Below are positions 45,394 to 54,436 of a DNA stretch of 64,000 nucleotides, piece by piece. Position numbers and translations under genes: made by a program. The stretch's first letter is position 1. Each line of letters starts with the position of its first letter. The notes under the pieces were generated by a model. It ran no database searches. It was not told the DNA's origin and worked only from the letters and a program-made list of their open reading frames with translations. Source of the stretch: Fredinandcohnia aciditolerans (GTDB lineage Bacteria > Bacillota > Bacilli > Bacillales > Bacillaceae_L); NCBI GenBank assembly GCA_003640645.1, contig QGHH01000016.1, positions 1-64,000 of the forward strand. The letters are read 5' to 3'.

Positions 45394-45419
45394 TTTTTGT
45401 TCTTATAAAGACTCTATTT

Positions 45420-46312
45420 CTTTGGACACAACGGTTTTTGGTGGTTCCTTTTTCGAAGTTTGCTTGGTTTCGGACACAATCTTGCTTTTTCGACGACTTC
45501 TTGTCTGAAGTTTGCAAGGCTTCGGACACTATCCCGCTTTTTGGGCTATTCCTTGTCCGAAGTTTGCACAGCTTCGGACATACCCCCGCTTTTCCGCCTC
45601 TTCCTTGTCCGAAGTTAGCAGGACTTCGGACACTACCGCACCTTTTCCGCGACTCCTTGTCCGAAGTTAGTACGACTTCGGACACTACCCCACCTTTTCC
45701 GCGACTACTTGTCCGAAGTTTGCACGACTTCGGACACTTCCCTGCTTTTCCGCCTCTTCCTTGTCTGAAGTTAGCACGACTTCGGACACTACCCCGCTTT
45801 TCCGCCTCTTCCTTGTCCGAAGTTGACACGACTTCGGATACTATTCTGCCTTTTTGGCGACTCCTTGTCCGAAGTTAGCACGACTTCGGACACTATCCCG
45901 CTTTTCCGCCTCTTCCTTGTCTGAAGTTAGCACGACTTCGGACACTACCCCGCTTTTCCGCCTCTTCCTTGTCCGAAGTTAGCGCAACTTCGGACACAAA
46001 CGCACCTTTTCTGCGACTCCTTGTCCGAAGTTAGACACGACTTCGGACACTATCCCGCTTTTCCGCCTCTTCCTTGTCCGAAGTTTGTACGACTTCAGAC
46101 ACTACCCCACCTTTTCTGCGACTACTTGTCCGATGTTAGAAACGACTTCAGACACTACCCCACCTTTTCTGCGACTACTTGTCCGAAGTTAGCACGACTT
46201 CGGACACTTCCCTGCTTTTCCGCCTCTTCCCTGTCCGAAGTTGACACGACTTCGGACACTACCGCACCTTTTCTGCGCCCCCTTGTCGGAAGTTAGTAAC
46301 GACTTAGGACAC
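45420..46312. repeat. Tandem repeat array 2 (52-53 bp hairpin-forming units, about 17 copies)
   Basis: TTCGGACA-type cores fall at 45469, 45521, 45573, 45625, 45677, 45729, 45781, 45833, 45885, 45937, 45989, 46042, 46094, 46147, 46199, 46251 and 46304, a step of 52 or 53 bp throughout. Each unit holds TGTCCGAAGT, a 7-nt gap and ACTTCGGACA (10-bp inverted repeat), then a conserved CTATCCCGCTTTTCCGCCTCTTCCT-like segment. Frames open across it on either strand arise from the repetition. 46313-46383 shows nothing further. Confidence 0.93.
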
Positions 46313-46383
46313 TATCCCACTCCACCTCTTTCTAATAAGAGCTTTTAATCCCTCTATATCAAGGAATAATCAAAAGCATCTTG

Positions 46384-46433
46384 TGTGAGATGAATCACAT
46401 TTCGCTATCATTAATAATGCTATCATTAATATT
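46384..46433 (+). promoter_or_regulatory. Fnr/Crp-type box and promoter of the PAS protein gene
   Basis: TGTGAGATGAATCACA (46384-46399) is a perfect TGTGA-N6-TCACA palindrome, the B. subtilis Fnr consensus. A -10-like TATCAT (46421-46426) lies where a class II promoter with the box at -41.5 would put it (start near 46433). GCTATCATTAATA is directly repeated at 46404 and 46419. Confidence 0.72.
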
Positions 46434-46537
46434 GAGGTTAGATAATAAGCACTCAGAAGTGGCAGATTTTTTCCTCACTGATTCTTAGATTATTTTATTC
46501 TTCTCATCAAAAGAGATTATTTATAGGAGGTTTTTCT

Positions 46538-47014
46538 ATGTCTGCTGAAAAATTGTCTGAACTAATAAGTCCTGAAGCTGTCATTAATTTTGAAACTGGT
46601 GCGATTAAAGCAAGCACTTTGGATTCAATTATCAATCTTTTACCATTTGAAATGGGTTTTTGCGATGCGGACGATATTTTCCGCTGGTATTCAAATAATC
46701 CTAACCGTGTGCATCGTCGTCGTAAAGAAGCGATTGGCCGCCATGTACTTGAGCTTCATCCGAAAGTCGCTCACCACGTTGAGAAATTATTGAATGATTT
46801 CAGATCGGGAACGCGCGATGAATGGGAATTTTGGTTCCCTAAACGTTCAGGTGAAGAAACTGGTCAAATTTATCAAAAATTCATGGCAGTACGAGATGAA
46901 AATGGCAAATATCTTGGATGCATGGATGTAACCGTTAATATTGACCTTTTCCAAGGAAAAGAAGGTAAACATACCCCAGAAACTATTGACGAATTTATAA
47001 GTCGTCAAGCCTGA
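46538..47014 (+). CDS. Stand-alone PAS-domain protein (DUF438 C-terminal/PAS_10 type)
   Basis: 158 residues. After a 30-residue lead, a single PAS fold: LLPFEMGFCDADDIFRWYSNNPNRVHRRRKEAIGRHVLELHP, then VEKLLNDFRSGTRDEWEFWF and YQKFMAVRDENGKYLGCMDVTVNID. It resembles the PAS at the end of DUF438 proteins. No output domain and no membrane segment. The AGGAGG site and the Fnr box upstream point to induction at low oxygen. It may be a small redox or heme sensor working on a partner; its His residues (HRRRKEAIGRHVLELH) could hold a ligand, but that is speculation. Confidence 0.82.
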   Translation: MSAEKLSELISPEAVINFETGAIKASTLDSIINLLPFEMGFCDADDIFRWYSNNPNRVHRRRKEAIGRHVLELHPKVAHHVEKLLNDFRSGTRDEWEFWFPKRSGEETGQIYQKFMAVRDENGKYLGCMDVTVNIDLFQGKEGKHTPETIDEFISRQA

Positions 47015-47040
47015 GTAAAGAATTTCAGAAACCACTGACA

Positions 47041-47073
47041 AACACATTGAATCCCCAGTTCAATGTGTTTTTT
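47041..47073 (+). terminator. Terminator of the PAS protein gene
   Basis: AACACATTGAA (47041-47051) pairs with TTCAATGTGTT (47059-47069), followed by TTTT. Confidence 0.88.
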
Positions 47074-47195
47074 GGTAAAAATTCACCGCTCCTATTATAC
47101 TTCCAGTTTTTAAAACACTATTAAGGTCATGCCGCAGACCTCAGTAAACAGCACCATGTTTTGGTATTTATAAATTTACAAAAAATTTATTACAG

Positions 47196-47966
47196 TTACT
47201 TCCGTCCATCCAAAATCATTGCATTTCCTAACACTTTTTTACCCAATAAGAGCTTAGGCAATTTAATTTCTTCAGCAAGTTTGGAACTATTCAATTCGGA
47301 TATGCCGTGTTTCTTTATGTTATTTATGAGCTCTTTTTCATCACCAAATACTTTTCTATCCATAAATAAATCTAAAAAGACAAATACGCCACCTGGTTTT
47401 AATACTCTTAATGCCTCTTTAATAACCTCAGTTTTATCTCTTCTATCTTTTACTTCATGAAATGTTAAACAACTTACAACTATATCAAATTCATCATCAT
47501 TAAAAGGGAGTTCTGAAGCACTTGCTTTCAAAAAATTAATCCTCTCATTGACCCCTTCTATTTCAGCATTTTGTTGGCATTGGGCTTTCGAATATTCCCA
47601 ATTCTCACCCCAATAATCTATTCCAGTTAAAAAAGACTTTGGAAAGGTCTTTGCCAATTTAATAATCAATGAGCCACTTCCCGTACCAATATCAAGTATT
47701 TTTCCTTCTCCATCCCAATTCACTTTGGCAACGATTAAATCATGTATTTTTGACTGATAATTTCCCCCAAGGGTTGCAAATTGGTAGACAGAATAAGAAA
47801 GGATAAACGCTATATAAATAAAAGGCAACGTTAAGAACCCTAACAGAACTCGAAGGTATAAATTAATAGGTAATAATGTAACTAAAAGGAGAATAACTGA
47901 AATAACCAAGAATATCAGTAGTTTGCGAATTCGTATCCAAGTTTGATATTTAGCTCTTGCTTTCAA
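47196..47966 (-). CDS. Membrane-anchored class I SAM-dependent methyltransferase
   Basis: 256 residues. Two N-terminal hydrophobic helices (about 14-32 and 36-60) are followed by a Methyltransf_11-type domain: motif I ILDIGTGSGSLIIKLAK, FLTGIDYWGENWEYSKAQ, motif IV FDIVVSCLTFHEVKDR and LRVLKPGGVFVFLD. Substrate unknown; the anchor suggests a lipid, quinone or other membrane compound. Single leftward gene with no operon partner. Confidence 0.85.
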   Translation of the reverse strand: MKARAKYQTWIRIRKLLIFLVISVILLLVTLLPINLYLRVLLGFLTLPFIYIAFILSYSVYQFATLGGNYQSKIHDLIVAKVNWDGEGKILDIGTGSGSLIIKLAKTFPKSFLTGIDYWGENWEYSKAQCQQNAEIEGVNERINFLKASASELPFNDDEFDIVVSCLTFHEVKDRRDKTEVIKEALRVLKPGGVFVFLDLFMDRKVFGDEKELINNIKKHGISELNSSKLAEEIKLPKLLLGKKVLGNAMILDGRK

Positions 47967-48100
47967 GTTATCTGCCGCCTTTCATAATCTATTTTCTGTT
48001 CGATAGATGAATTACAGCACTTCTCTTCGCAACAACACCCTTTGTTTAATAGCTTCATTTTTTTCACTAAAAGCAGGTTAGTACGGTTCAAGATTATACC

Positions 48101-49759
48101 TTATACTTGTTCAAGAGAAGGAGTAATTGGTAAGTTAATATTAATGGTGGTACCCTTGTTTATCTGACTAGATATATTCATCGTACCACCATGATTTTCA
48201 ATAATTCGAAAGCTTACCATTAAACCTAATCCTGTGCCATTTTCTTTTGTCGTGAAGAAGGGTTCTCCTAAATTAGGAATCTTCTCCTCTTCTATCCCTA
48301 CTCCTTCATCTATAATTTGGATATTGACCATCTCATGATTTTCAACCTGTACGATCACATGAATGCTTCCGCCTTGAGGCATTGCTTCAAATGCATTTTT
48401 TACAATATTAATAAATACTTGCTTTAATTGATTTTGTTCACACTGTATGCACGGTATTTCTTTATCAAATTCAAGTTGGAATTGAATATTTTTTAATATA
48501 GCCTGTGGCATCAGTAATGAAATACTACTCTGTAATAGCTGTTTAATATCAATATACTCATACTTTGTTGCTTGTGGTTTTGAAAGAATAAGAAATTCAC
48601 TGACTATAAGGTTAATCCGATCTAACTCGGTTAACATAACATCTACATACTGTTTATCAATGTTCGACTTATATAATTGAACAAACCCTTTAAGTGTTGT
48701 TAATGGATTTCTAATTTCATGAGCTACTCCTGCAGCTAGTTGGCCGACAACTGATAATTTATCAGACCTTCTTATCATTTCCTCAGTTAATATGGCTTCT
48801 GTCATATCTTTTGCAATTTCATAAATACCAATAAGCTGATTATCGATAATAATTGGAATCATTCTTAAATTAACGACTCTTTCACTGCCATCCTCATGAA
48901 TCATCGATACCGTACATTCCTGTTGTGTTCCTTCATTAACATATTGAAAATATTCCCTGTGCAAATCTATGTATTTTGGAACAAAGATAGATTCCCACTC
49001 CATTTCTTTGAGACTCTCAAAAGTGTAACCTAATAGTTCCTCTGCAGCTTCGTTAGCCTCAATTAATTTCCCCTCTAAATTAAATGTAAAAATGGCATCG
49101 GAATTATGAACAAATAATGACTTAAACCGTTGTTCGGTTTCTTCCAAACGTTTTTCTAAAAGTTTATGATTTTGTTCTTGGCTAAATTTAAGTAATTCTT
49201 CTACTTTTTTACGCTTATCAATATCAATATCAATTCCATTCAACTTTACAAGTGTTCCATTCGAGTCCAATATGGGCGTAACACGCTTTTGAATCCACTT
49301 AAATTCACCATTTGGGAGATGAATTCGATATTCACCTAATCCACTTTCCCCGTTGTAGACTTTTCGCTCTATTTCTTTTACAATGTCCATGTCTTCTTTA
49401 TAAATATGTTCTTTCCATAAATTCGAGTTTTTTCTAAATTCATGAGCTTCATATCCATATAACTCACTAATTTTCTTTGATACCATCGTGTGGTTCGTTC
49501 GAAGGTTAATCGAATAAATCACAGCATCAACACTATCAAAAAGTTCGACGATTTCTTTCTCTTTTCTCTCCAATTCCTTAGCATAATATTTTGCTTTATC
49601 AACTTGTAAACCAACCCACCACACAGGGAATATAGAAATGAATGTCAAAATCCATTCAATTGGTGGCAAATACCCTAGTGATAAATAAACATTTATCTTA
49701 AAAATTGTTGAGGTAATAATCAAAATAGAAATTGATAATATTCTCCATCTATACTTCAT
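48101..49759 (-). CDS. PAS-PAS sensor histidine kinase (sporulation-kinase type)
   Basis: 552 residues. Two short N-terminal membrane helices (about 8-27 and 33-50) are followed by PAS 1 (about 70-185, with a PAC segment) and PAS 2 (about 205-320). Then come HisKA with phospho-His in AAGVAHEIRNPLTTLKGFVQL and HATPase_c with NAFEAMPQGG, DEGVGI and GTGLGLMVS. No response regulator is adjacent, which fits an orphan KinA/KinB/KinE-like kinase feeding the Spo0A phosphorelay. No separate ligand domain is visible. Gap 49760-50055 shows no feature. Confidence 0.88.
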   Translation of the reverse strand: MKYRWRILSISILIITSTIFKINVYLSLGYLPPIEWILTFISIFPVWWVGLQVDKAKYYAKELERKEKEIVELFDSVDAVIYSINLRTNHTMVSKKISELYGYEAHEFRKNSNLWKEHIYKEDMDIVKEIERKVYNGESGLGEYRIHLPNGEFKWIQKRVTPILDSNGTLVKLNGIDIDIDKRKKVEELLKFSQEQNHKLLEKRLEETEQRFKSLFVHNSDAIFTFNLEGKLIEANEAAEELLGYTFESLKEMEWESIFVPKYIDLHREYFQYVNEGTQQECTVSMIHEDGSERVVNLRMIPIIIDNQLIGIYEIAKDMTEAILTEEMIRRSDKLSVVGQLAAGVAHEIRNPLTTLKGFVQLYKSNIDKQYVDVMLTELDRINLIVSEFLILSKPQATKYEYIDIKQLLQSSISLLMPQAILKNIQFQLEFDKEIPCIQCEQNQLKQVFINIVKNAFEAMPQGGSIHVIVQVENHEMVNIQIIDEGVGIEEEKIPNLGEPFFTTKENGTGLGLMVSFRIIENHGGTMNISSQINKGTTININLPITPSLEQV

Positions 49760-50055
49760 TCCCTAAACTCCTTAATTTCCATCTATTATGGTCTAATACC
49801 ACTTTTGCAATCTAAATTCTTTCGTAATAGTACAGTACATATATTACCATAGTACTTTTTACTATTTCTTATTAAATTTTGGAAACTAGTTGGAAAAGAA
49901 GGATAACATACCCTTGAAACTATTGAGGAATTTATAGTTACAATCTTCGACCGCTCATACATTGTAAAACCGGAAGTTCTTTCTCCGGCGTTAAAGAGTT
50001 TCTAATAGATTAATGGGTAACAATATAAATTAATAATTAAAGGGAGGAATTTTTT

Positions 50056-50503
50056 ATGAGATTTCGAGCAACTATCCAACTAAGCAGAAAAACCGCAACA
50101 GGTATTCCAGTTCCGGAGGATGTTGTAGCAAGCCTCGGGTCTAGCAAGAAACCGGCAGTAATCGTTACAATCGGAGAATACAGCTACAATAGTACGATTG
50201 GTTCAATGGGGGGACAATTCATGATTCCACTCAGTGCAGAGCATCGAAAAGGTGCTGGTGTCGAAGCAGGTGACGAAGTTGATGTTGACCTTGAACTAGA
50301 CACTAAGCCTCGGGAACTTATTATGCCTGGATTTCTCAGAAGCACTTGAGCAAGAGACTGAAGCAAAACATTTTTTCGACGGTTTATCCTACAGCAACAA
50401 ACGGAGATTTGTTCTTTCGATTGAGGGCGCAAAAACAGCTGAGACTCGCCAGCGTCGGATTGAGAAAGCAGTCATGACATTAAAAGAAGGTAGGACACAG
50501 TAA
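50056..50503 (+). pseudogene. DUF1905 plus YdeI/OmpD-associated protein gene with a frameshift
   Basis: Frame 1 (50056-50349) reads a DUF1905 domain (MRFRATIQLSRKTATGIPVPEDVVASLG ... EVDVDLELDTKPRELIMP) and stops early. From about 50325 the next frame continues with DFSEALEQETEAKHFFDGLSYSNKRRFVLSIEGAKTAETRQRRIEKAVMTLKEG to a stop at 50501. That is the YdeI/OmpD-associated domain normally fused to DUF1905. A single indel near 50320-50330 separates them. GGGAGG ribosome site. Either a recent pseudogene or a sequencing error; frameshifting cannot be excluded. Confidence 0.85.
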
Positions 50504-50531
50504 TCAAATCATGGTTGATAATAGTACATTC

Positions 50532-50564
50532 AAAGGGACTGAGTTGACAAATTCAAGTCCCTTT
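50532..50564 (-). terminator. Stem at the end of the sensor kinase gene
   Basis: AAAGGGACT (50532-50540) pairs with AGTCCCTTT (50556-50564) and overlaps the stop codon of the leftward kinase gene. Moderate support as a terminator. Confidence 0.5.
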
Positions 50565-51660
50565 AATTTACTTTATTCTTCTCCCAAGAATCTCCAATCA
50601 AGGTGACAGTGAACTCTGTTCCTACCCCGAACTCGCTCTGTACTCTAATATCGCCTTCGTGCAAATTAATTATTTTTTTGACGATAGAAAGACCGAGCCC
50701 ATTTCCTCCGGCTATCCGATTTCTAGATTGATCAGCCTTATAAAAACGTTCAAAAATATGCATGAGGGTATCTTTTTCCATGCCTATTCCTGTATCCCGG
50801 ATTTTTACGATGATGCTGTCTTCTCCTGATTTACATGCAACGACTGATATGGTACCTCCTTGTGGCGTGAATTTTATACTATTATGAAGTAAATTAATCC
50901 ATACTTGGTCCATGAGCTCTTCATCCGCTGTAATTGTCAGGTGATCAAGTGAAATATCCATGTTAATTTTTTTCTCTGTCCACTGAGGTTCGTTCGCCAG
51001 TATATTCCGGCGAAGTTGATAATCAAGCCGATAACTTTTTCGATCAAGTGATAGATGCTCGGACTCTAAAGAGGTGAGTTTCAGAAGATTTTCGCTTAAT
51101 TTGGAAAGTCGAATGCACTCCGTCTCAATAATCTCTAAGTAATGTCTGTGCTCCTCCGGTTCCAAGTCTTCATTCTTTAATGCATGGGCAAAGCCAATGA
51201 TAGAAGTAAGGGGAGATTGAATTTCATGGGAAACATTCGAGATAAACTCTTGTCGCATTTCCTCCACTTCTCCCAGTTTCGTTGCCATTAATTTAATGTT
51301 TTCCACAATTTGATAATAGGGATGATGCTTATCCTGTTCGCGAAACTGGTTTGAATAAAATGAAAGATCCACATTAAAGTTTCCTTCTGAAATCACTTTC
51401 ATGGCTTGTAAGATCGGATGTAAGTATTGATTTTGTTTAGATCTAACCCATGGATTTCTTGTTAGTAACAACATTAGGCAAAAAAACAATGTAAAGCCCA
51501 CGAACGAGTTAATGAGCAGGCTAAGATATTCATTAGGTACATATTGGATTTTCTTAAATAATTTTGTCGTCAGCCAGTACGCACAGGACCACGCCAATAA
51601 AAGACTTCCCACAACCGCAAGAATTCCACCGATTCGCTTTACATAGTTAAGTCTCTTCAA
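50563..51660 (-). CDS. Sensor histidine kinase (OmpR-partner type)
   Basis: 365 residues from the TTG at 51660, which has GGAGGT 8 nt upstream and overlaps the regulator stop (TTGA). The longer frame to 51717 would sit inside the regulator gene. Two membrane helices (about 10-30 and 45-65) flank a very short outer loop, an intramembrane-sensing layout. HisKA follows with FISNVSHEIQSPLTSIIGFAHAL, then HATPase with NLLHNSIKFTP, DTGIGM and GNGLGLSIVKKI. It is last in the unit drrA-drrB-regulator-kinase and probably tunes that transporter. Confidence 0.9.
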   Translation of the reverse strand: MKRLNYVKRIGGILAVVGSLLLAWSCAYWLTTKLFKKIQYVPNEYLSLLINSFVGFTLFFCLMLLLTRNPWVRSKQNQYLHPILQAMKVISEGNFNVDLSFYSNQFREQDKHHPYYQIVENIKLMATKLGEVEEMRQEFISNVSHEIQSPLTSIIGFAHALKNEDLEPEEHRHYLEIIETECIRLSKLSENLLKLTSLESEHLSLDRKSYRLDYQLRRNILANEPQWTEKKINMDISLDHLTITADEELMDQVWINLLHNSIKFTPQGGTISVVACKSGEDSIIVKIRDTGIGMEKDTLMHIFERFYKADQSRNRIAGGNGLGLSIVKKIINLHEGDIRVQSEFGVGTEFTVTLIGDSWEKNKVN

Positions 51661-52337
51661 CCTACTACCTCCAGACGATATCCTAAACCACGAATTGTTG
51701 TGATTTTGAATGGGCAATCTTCTTGTGAAAACCGTTGGCGAAGCCGTTTAATATGAACATCGACCGTTCGTTCATCTCCCTCATAATCAAAGCCCCAAAT
51801 ATCCTCGATTAATTGTTCTCTTGAAAACGTTTTTTGCTGATGGGTGGCGAGCTTAAACAATAGTTCAAATTCTTTCAATGGCAAGGTAATCCCCTCCGCC
51901 CCTACCAAAACGGTATAGGATGAACGATCAATGACCACATTTCCAATCGTAATTTGATTGGCCAAGGTCACTTGATACCGTTTAAGTAGAACTTTTACTC
52001 GTGCCACTAGCTCCGCTACATCAAAAGGTTTGACCAAATAATCATCTGCACCGAGATTAAAGCCTTTTACTTTTTGTGCCGTTTCCCCTTTTGCCGTTAA
52101 CATTAGTATAGGAAGTGTATCCGAGTAATACCTTCGAATCTCCTTGCAAAATGACCATCCGTCCATATTTGGCATCATAATATCAAGAATAATTAAATCA
52201 ATTCTTTCTGCTTCCAGTAATGAAAGTGCATCCTCGCCATCCGTTGCTTCTTCAATGGAGAACCCTTCTTTCGAAAGAATAACACAAATTAATTCTCTAA
52301 TATGTGAATCATCATCTACCACTAATATTTTTGCCAT
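51657..52337 (-). CDS. OmpR-family response regulator
   Basis: 226 residues. The receiver domain has acidic pocket VVDDDS, phospho-Asp in LIILDIMMPNMDG and the LTAKGE and KPFD motifs. The C-terminal winged helix (about 130-226) has REQLIEDIWGFDYEGDERTVDVHIKRLRQRF and IRGLGYRL. It lies 95 bp after the ABC permease gene and is coupled to the kinase gene by overlap. Likely controls the ABC genes upstream of it. Confidence 0.93.
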   Translation of the reverse strand: MAKILVVDDDSHIRELICVILSKEGFSIEEATDGEDALSLLEAERIDLIILDIMMPNMDGWSFCKEIRRYYSDTLPILMLTAKGETAQKVKGFNLGADDYLVKPFDVAELVARVKVLLKRYQVTLANQITIGNVVIDRSSYTVLVGAEGITLPLKEFELLFKLATHQQKTFSREQLIEDIWGFDYEGDERTVDVHIKRLRQRFSQEDCPFKITTIRGLGYRLEVVG

Positions 52338-52432
52338 AGAATCAATCCTTTTATAAAATTGAAAGGAACCTCCAATGCCACTACGATTCCATCAATGTCT
52401 TTTTTATACTACAATATTTCGAGCATTATTTA

Positions 52433-53248
52433 CTACGCACGACGCATGTAGGCTCGAACTGTAATTGGTGCAAAAACTGCTACAATTATAGCAGCCCCAA
52501 TAAGTGAAATAGCGAGATCCCAGCCCAGGACTCCAGAATTCGTCAAATCTCTGACGGCCGTGACGAGATGGGAAATTGGATTAATATTCACGAACCATTG
52601 TAACCAGTTCGGCATTGTATCCGCTGGAACAAATGCATTCGAAAGAAAGGTCAATGGAAAGAGGACTAACATCGAAATCCCTTGTACACTTGAAGCAGAA
52701 CGAGCAATCACTCCAAAAAAGGCAAAGATCCAACTGATTGCCCATGAACAAGCGATGACAAGTAGTCCAGCAATGATAACAGCGCCTAGTCCTCCCTCAG
52801 GACGATAGCCTAAGATAAATCCCATAGAAAATGTAAGTACTGTTGCAATTGTATAACGGATTGTATCCGCAAGCAAAGCTCCCGCTAACGGTGCAATCCT
52901 GGCAATCGGTAATGACTTAAAGCGGTCAAATACCCCTTTATCCATATCCTCTCGTAATTGCGTACCTGTGACGATTGACGTAGTGATTACCGTCTGAACA
53001 AGAATCCCCGGGATAATAATAGGCAAATAATTTTGCACATTGCCGGCAATCGCCCCACCAAAAATATAAGTAAACATTAACGTAAAAATAATCGGCTGGA
53101 ATGTAACATCAAATAGTTGTTCCGGTGTTCGACGAACTTTCAGTAACCCACGATAAGCCATAGTGAATGAATTTCGCACTGCCTGTTTGAAGATAGCTTT
53201 ATTGCGAAGCTGAATATTGGAAATGGACATAGTTGATTGTTTCTTCAT
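52433..53248 (-). CDS. ABC-2 permease, DrrB-like
   Basis: 271 residues with six hydrophobic segments and the ABC-2 family stretch PIIFTLMFTYIFGGAIAGNVQNYLPIIIPGILVQ. DrrB-type signatures include the mid-protein GTQLREDMDKGVFDRFKSLPIARIAPLAGALLAD. It starts 4 bp inside the preceding ATPase gene (ATGA overlap). DrrAB systems export hydrophobic drugs such as anthracyclines; the native substrate is unknown. Confidence 0.9.
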   Translation of the reverse strand: MKKQSTMSISNIQLRNKAIFKQAVRNSFTMAYRGLLKVRRTPEQLFDVTFQPIIFTLMFTYIFGGAIAGNVQNYLPIIIPGILVQTVITTSIVTGTQLREDMDKGVFDRFKSLPIARIAPLAGALLADTIRYTIATVLTFSMGFILGYRPEGGLGAVIIAGLLVIACSWAISWIFAFFGVIARSASSVQGISMLVLFPLTFLSNAFVPADTMPNWLQWFVNINPISHLVTAVRDLTNSGVLGWDLAISLIGAAIIVAVFAPITVRAYMRRA

Positions 53249-54261
53249 AGAATATCCCCCTTCTTTTTCTGATTTAGATTGGCTTGGCTGTTTTTATTGC
53301 CTTCAGCTGTAATGTTCAAAAAGACCTCATCTAGAGATGGTTTCTGCACACTTAGCTCAGCCAATTTGATGTCTGCTTCCCGAAGAGCGAATAACAGATC
53401 CGTAACTCTATCCGCAGTTGCCATAGGTGCAGTAATCATACCTCCTTCTGATGATACTGCTGATTGTACGTGTAAAACTTGTTCAACAATTATTCTAGCA
53501 TTTGGGATATCCTGAGTATGTTGAATACTTAAATGCAAAGAGGAAGTTCCGATCGATTCTTTTAATTCATTGACAGTACCTTCTGCCACTACACTTCCAT
53601 GATCGATAACAGCAATTCGATCTGCTAGTTCATCTGCTTCTTGTAGATACTGAGTCGTTAACAACACGGTTGACCCAGATTTTACTAACCGGCGAATTGT
53701 ATCCCACATTTGATTACGTGTTCGCGGGTCTAGTCCTGTAGTCGGTTCGTCTAGGAAAATGAGTGGTGGTTGTGCAATTAAACTTGCGGCTAAATCCAGT
53801 CGTCTACGCATTCCCCCTGAGAAATTTTTCAATGGACGTTTGGCAGCATCCATTAATCCAAATTCTTCGAGTAACTCAGTTGCTTTACGTTTTGCCTCTA
53901 GACGACTAAGCCCCAGTAATCGGGAGAAAATGACGAGGTTCTCTGTTGCACTTAGTGACTCATCCACTGAAGCATACTGGCCCGTGACGCCAATTAACTG
54001 ACGGACCATTTGTGAATCCTTCACTACATCATATCCAAAAATCTTTGCTGATCCCGAATCAGCTCTGAGTAATGTTGCCAGCATTCGAATCGTTGTCGTC
54101 TTGCCTGCGCCATTTGGTCCCAATACACCGTAAATGGAACCAGTCGGCACTACCAAATCCACCCCGTCAACTGCTCTATGATCGCCAAAAGTTTTAATTA
54201 ACCCTTTAGCCTCCACTGCATACCTTACATTTGTTAAGTCCATACTATCCTTATTTCTCAT
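53245..54261 (-). CDS. ABC transporter ATPase, DrrA-like
   Basis: 338 residues from the ATG at 54261, preceded by AGGGAGGGTCAC; the frame extends to 54309 without a site. Walker A GPNGAGKTTT, signature NFSGGMRRR and Walker B LIFLDEPTTGLD. The C-terminal region (about 225-315) matches the DrrA extension that keeps the dimer together. First gene of the four-gene unit with permease, regulator and kinase. Confidence 0.91.
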   Translation of the reverse strand: MRNKDSMDLTNVRYAVEAKGLIKTFGDHRAVDGVDLVVPTGSIYGVLGPNGAGKTTTIRMLATLLRADSGSAKIFGYDVVKDSQMVRQLIGVTGQYASVDESLSATENLVIFSRLLGLSRLEAKRKATELLEEFGLMDAAKRPLKNFSGGMRRRLDLAASLIAQPPLIFLDEPTTGLDPRTRNQMWDTIRRLVKSGSTVLLTTQYLQEADELADRIAVIDHGSVVAEGTVNELKESIGTSSLHLSIQHTQDIPNARIIVEQVLHVQSAVSSEGGMITAPMATADRVTDLLFALREADIKLAELSVQKPSLDEVFLNITAEGNKNSQANLNQKKKGDIL

Positions 54262-54364
54262 GTGACCCTCCCTGTAATAAACCTTAACTATAGCTACTGT
54301 TGTAATCACTCATTTTCGATTACTATTGGATTATAGACGCCTTTTATGAACTGAATATGAACAA

Positions 54365-54406
54365 AAAAAGGAGGAATCTCATTAGTGGCTGAGACACCTC
54401 CTTTTT
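54365..54406. terminator. Terminator between rlmH and the drrA-like gene
   Basis: AAAAAGGAGG (54365-54374) pairs with CCTCCTTTTT (54397-54406), with an additional inner CTC/GAG pairing. It ends the wal-locus transcript on the minus strand. Confidence 0.85.
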
Positions 54407-54436
54407 AAAAAAATTGATCTGTTATAAAAACCTCAT

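Noticed and set aside
45353-46296. Three reading frames over array 2
   Set aside because: Products of the 52-bp repeat cycling through frames; Cys/Pro/Phe-rich repeats without start signals.
45420-46312. Array 2 as a CRISPR
   Set aside because: The segments between the inverted repeats are themselves conserved, spacing is constant and no cas genes are present.
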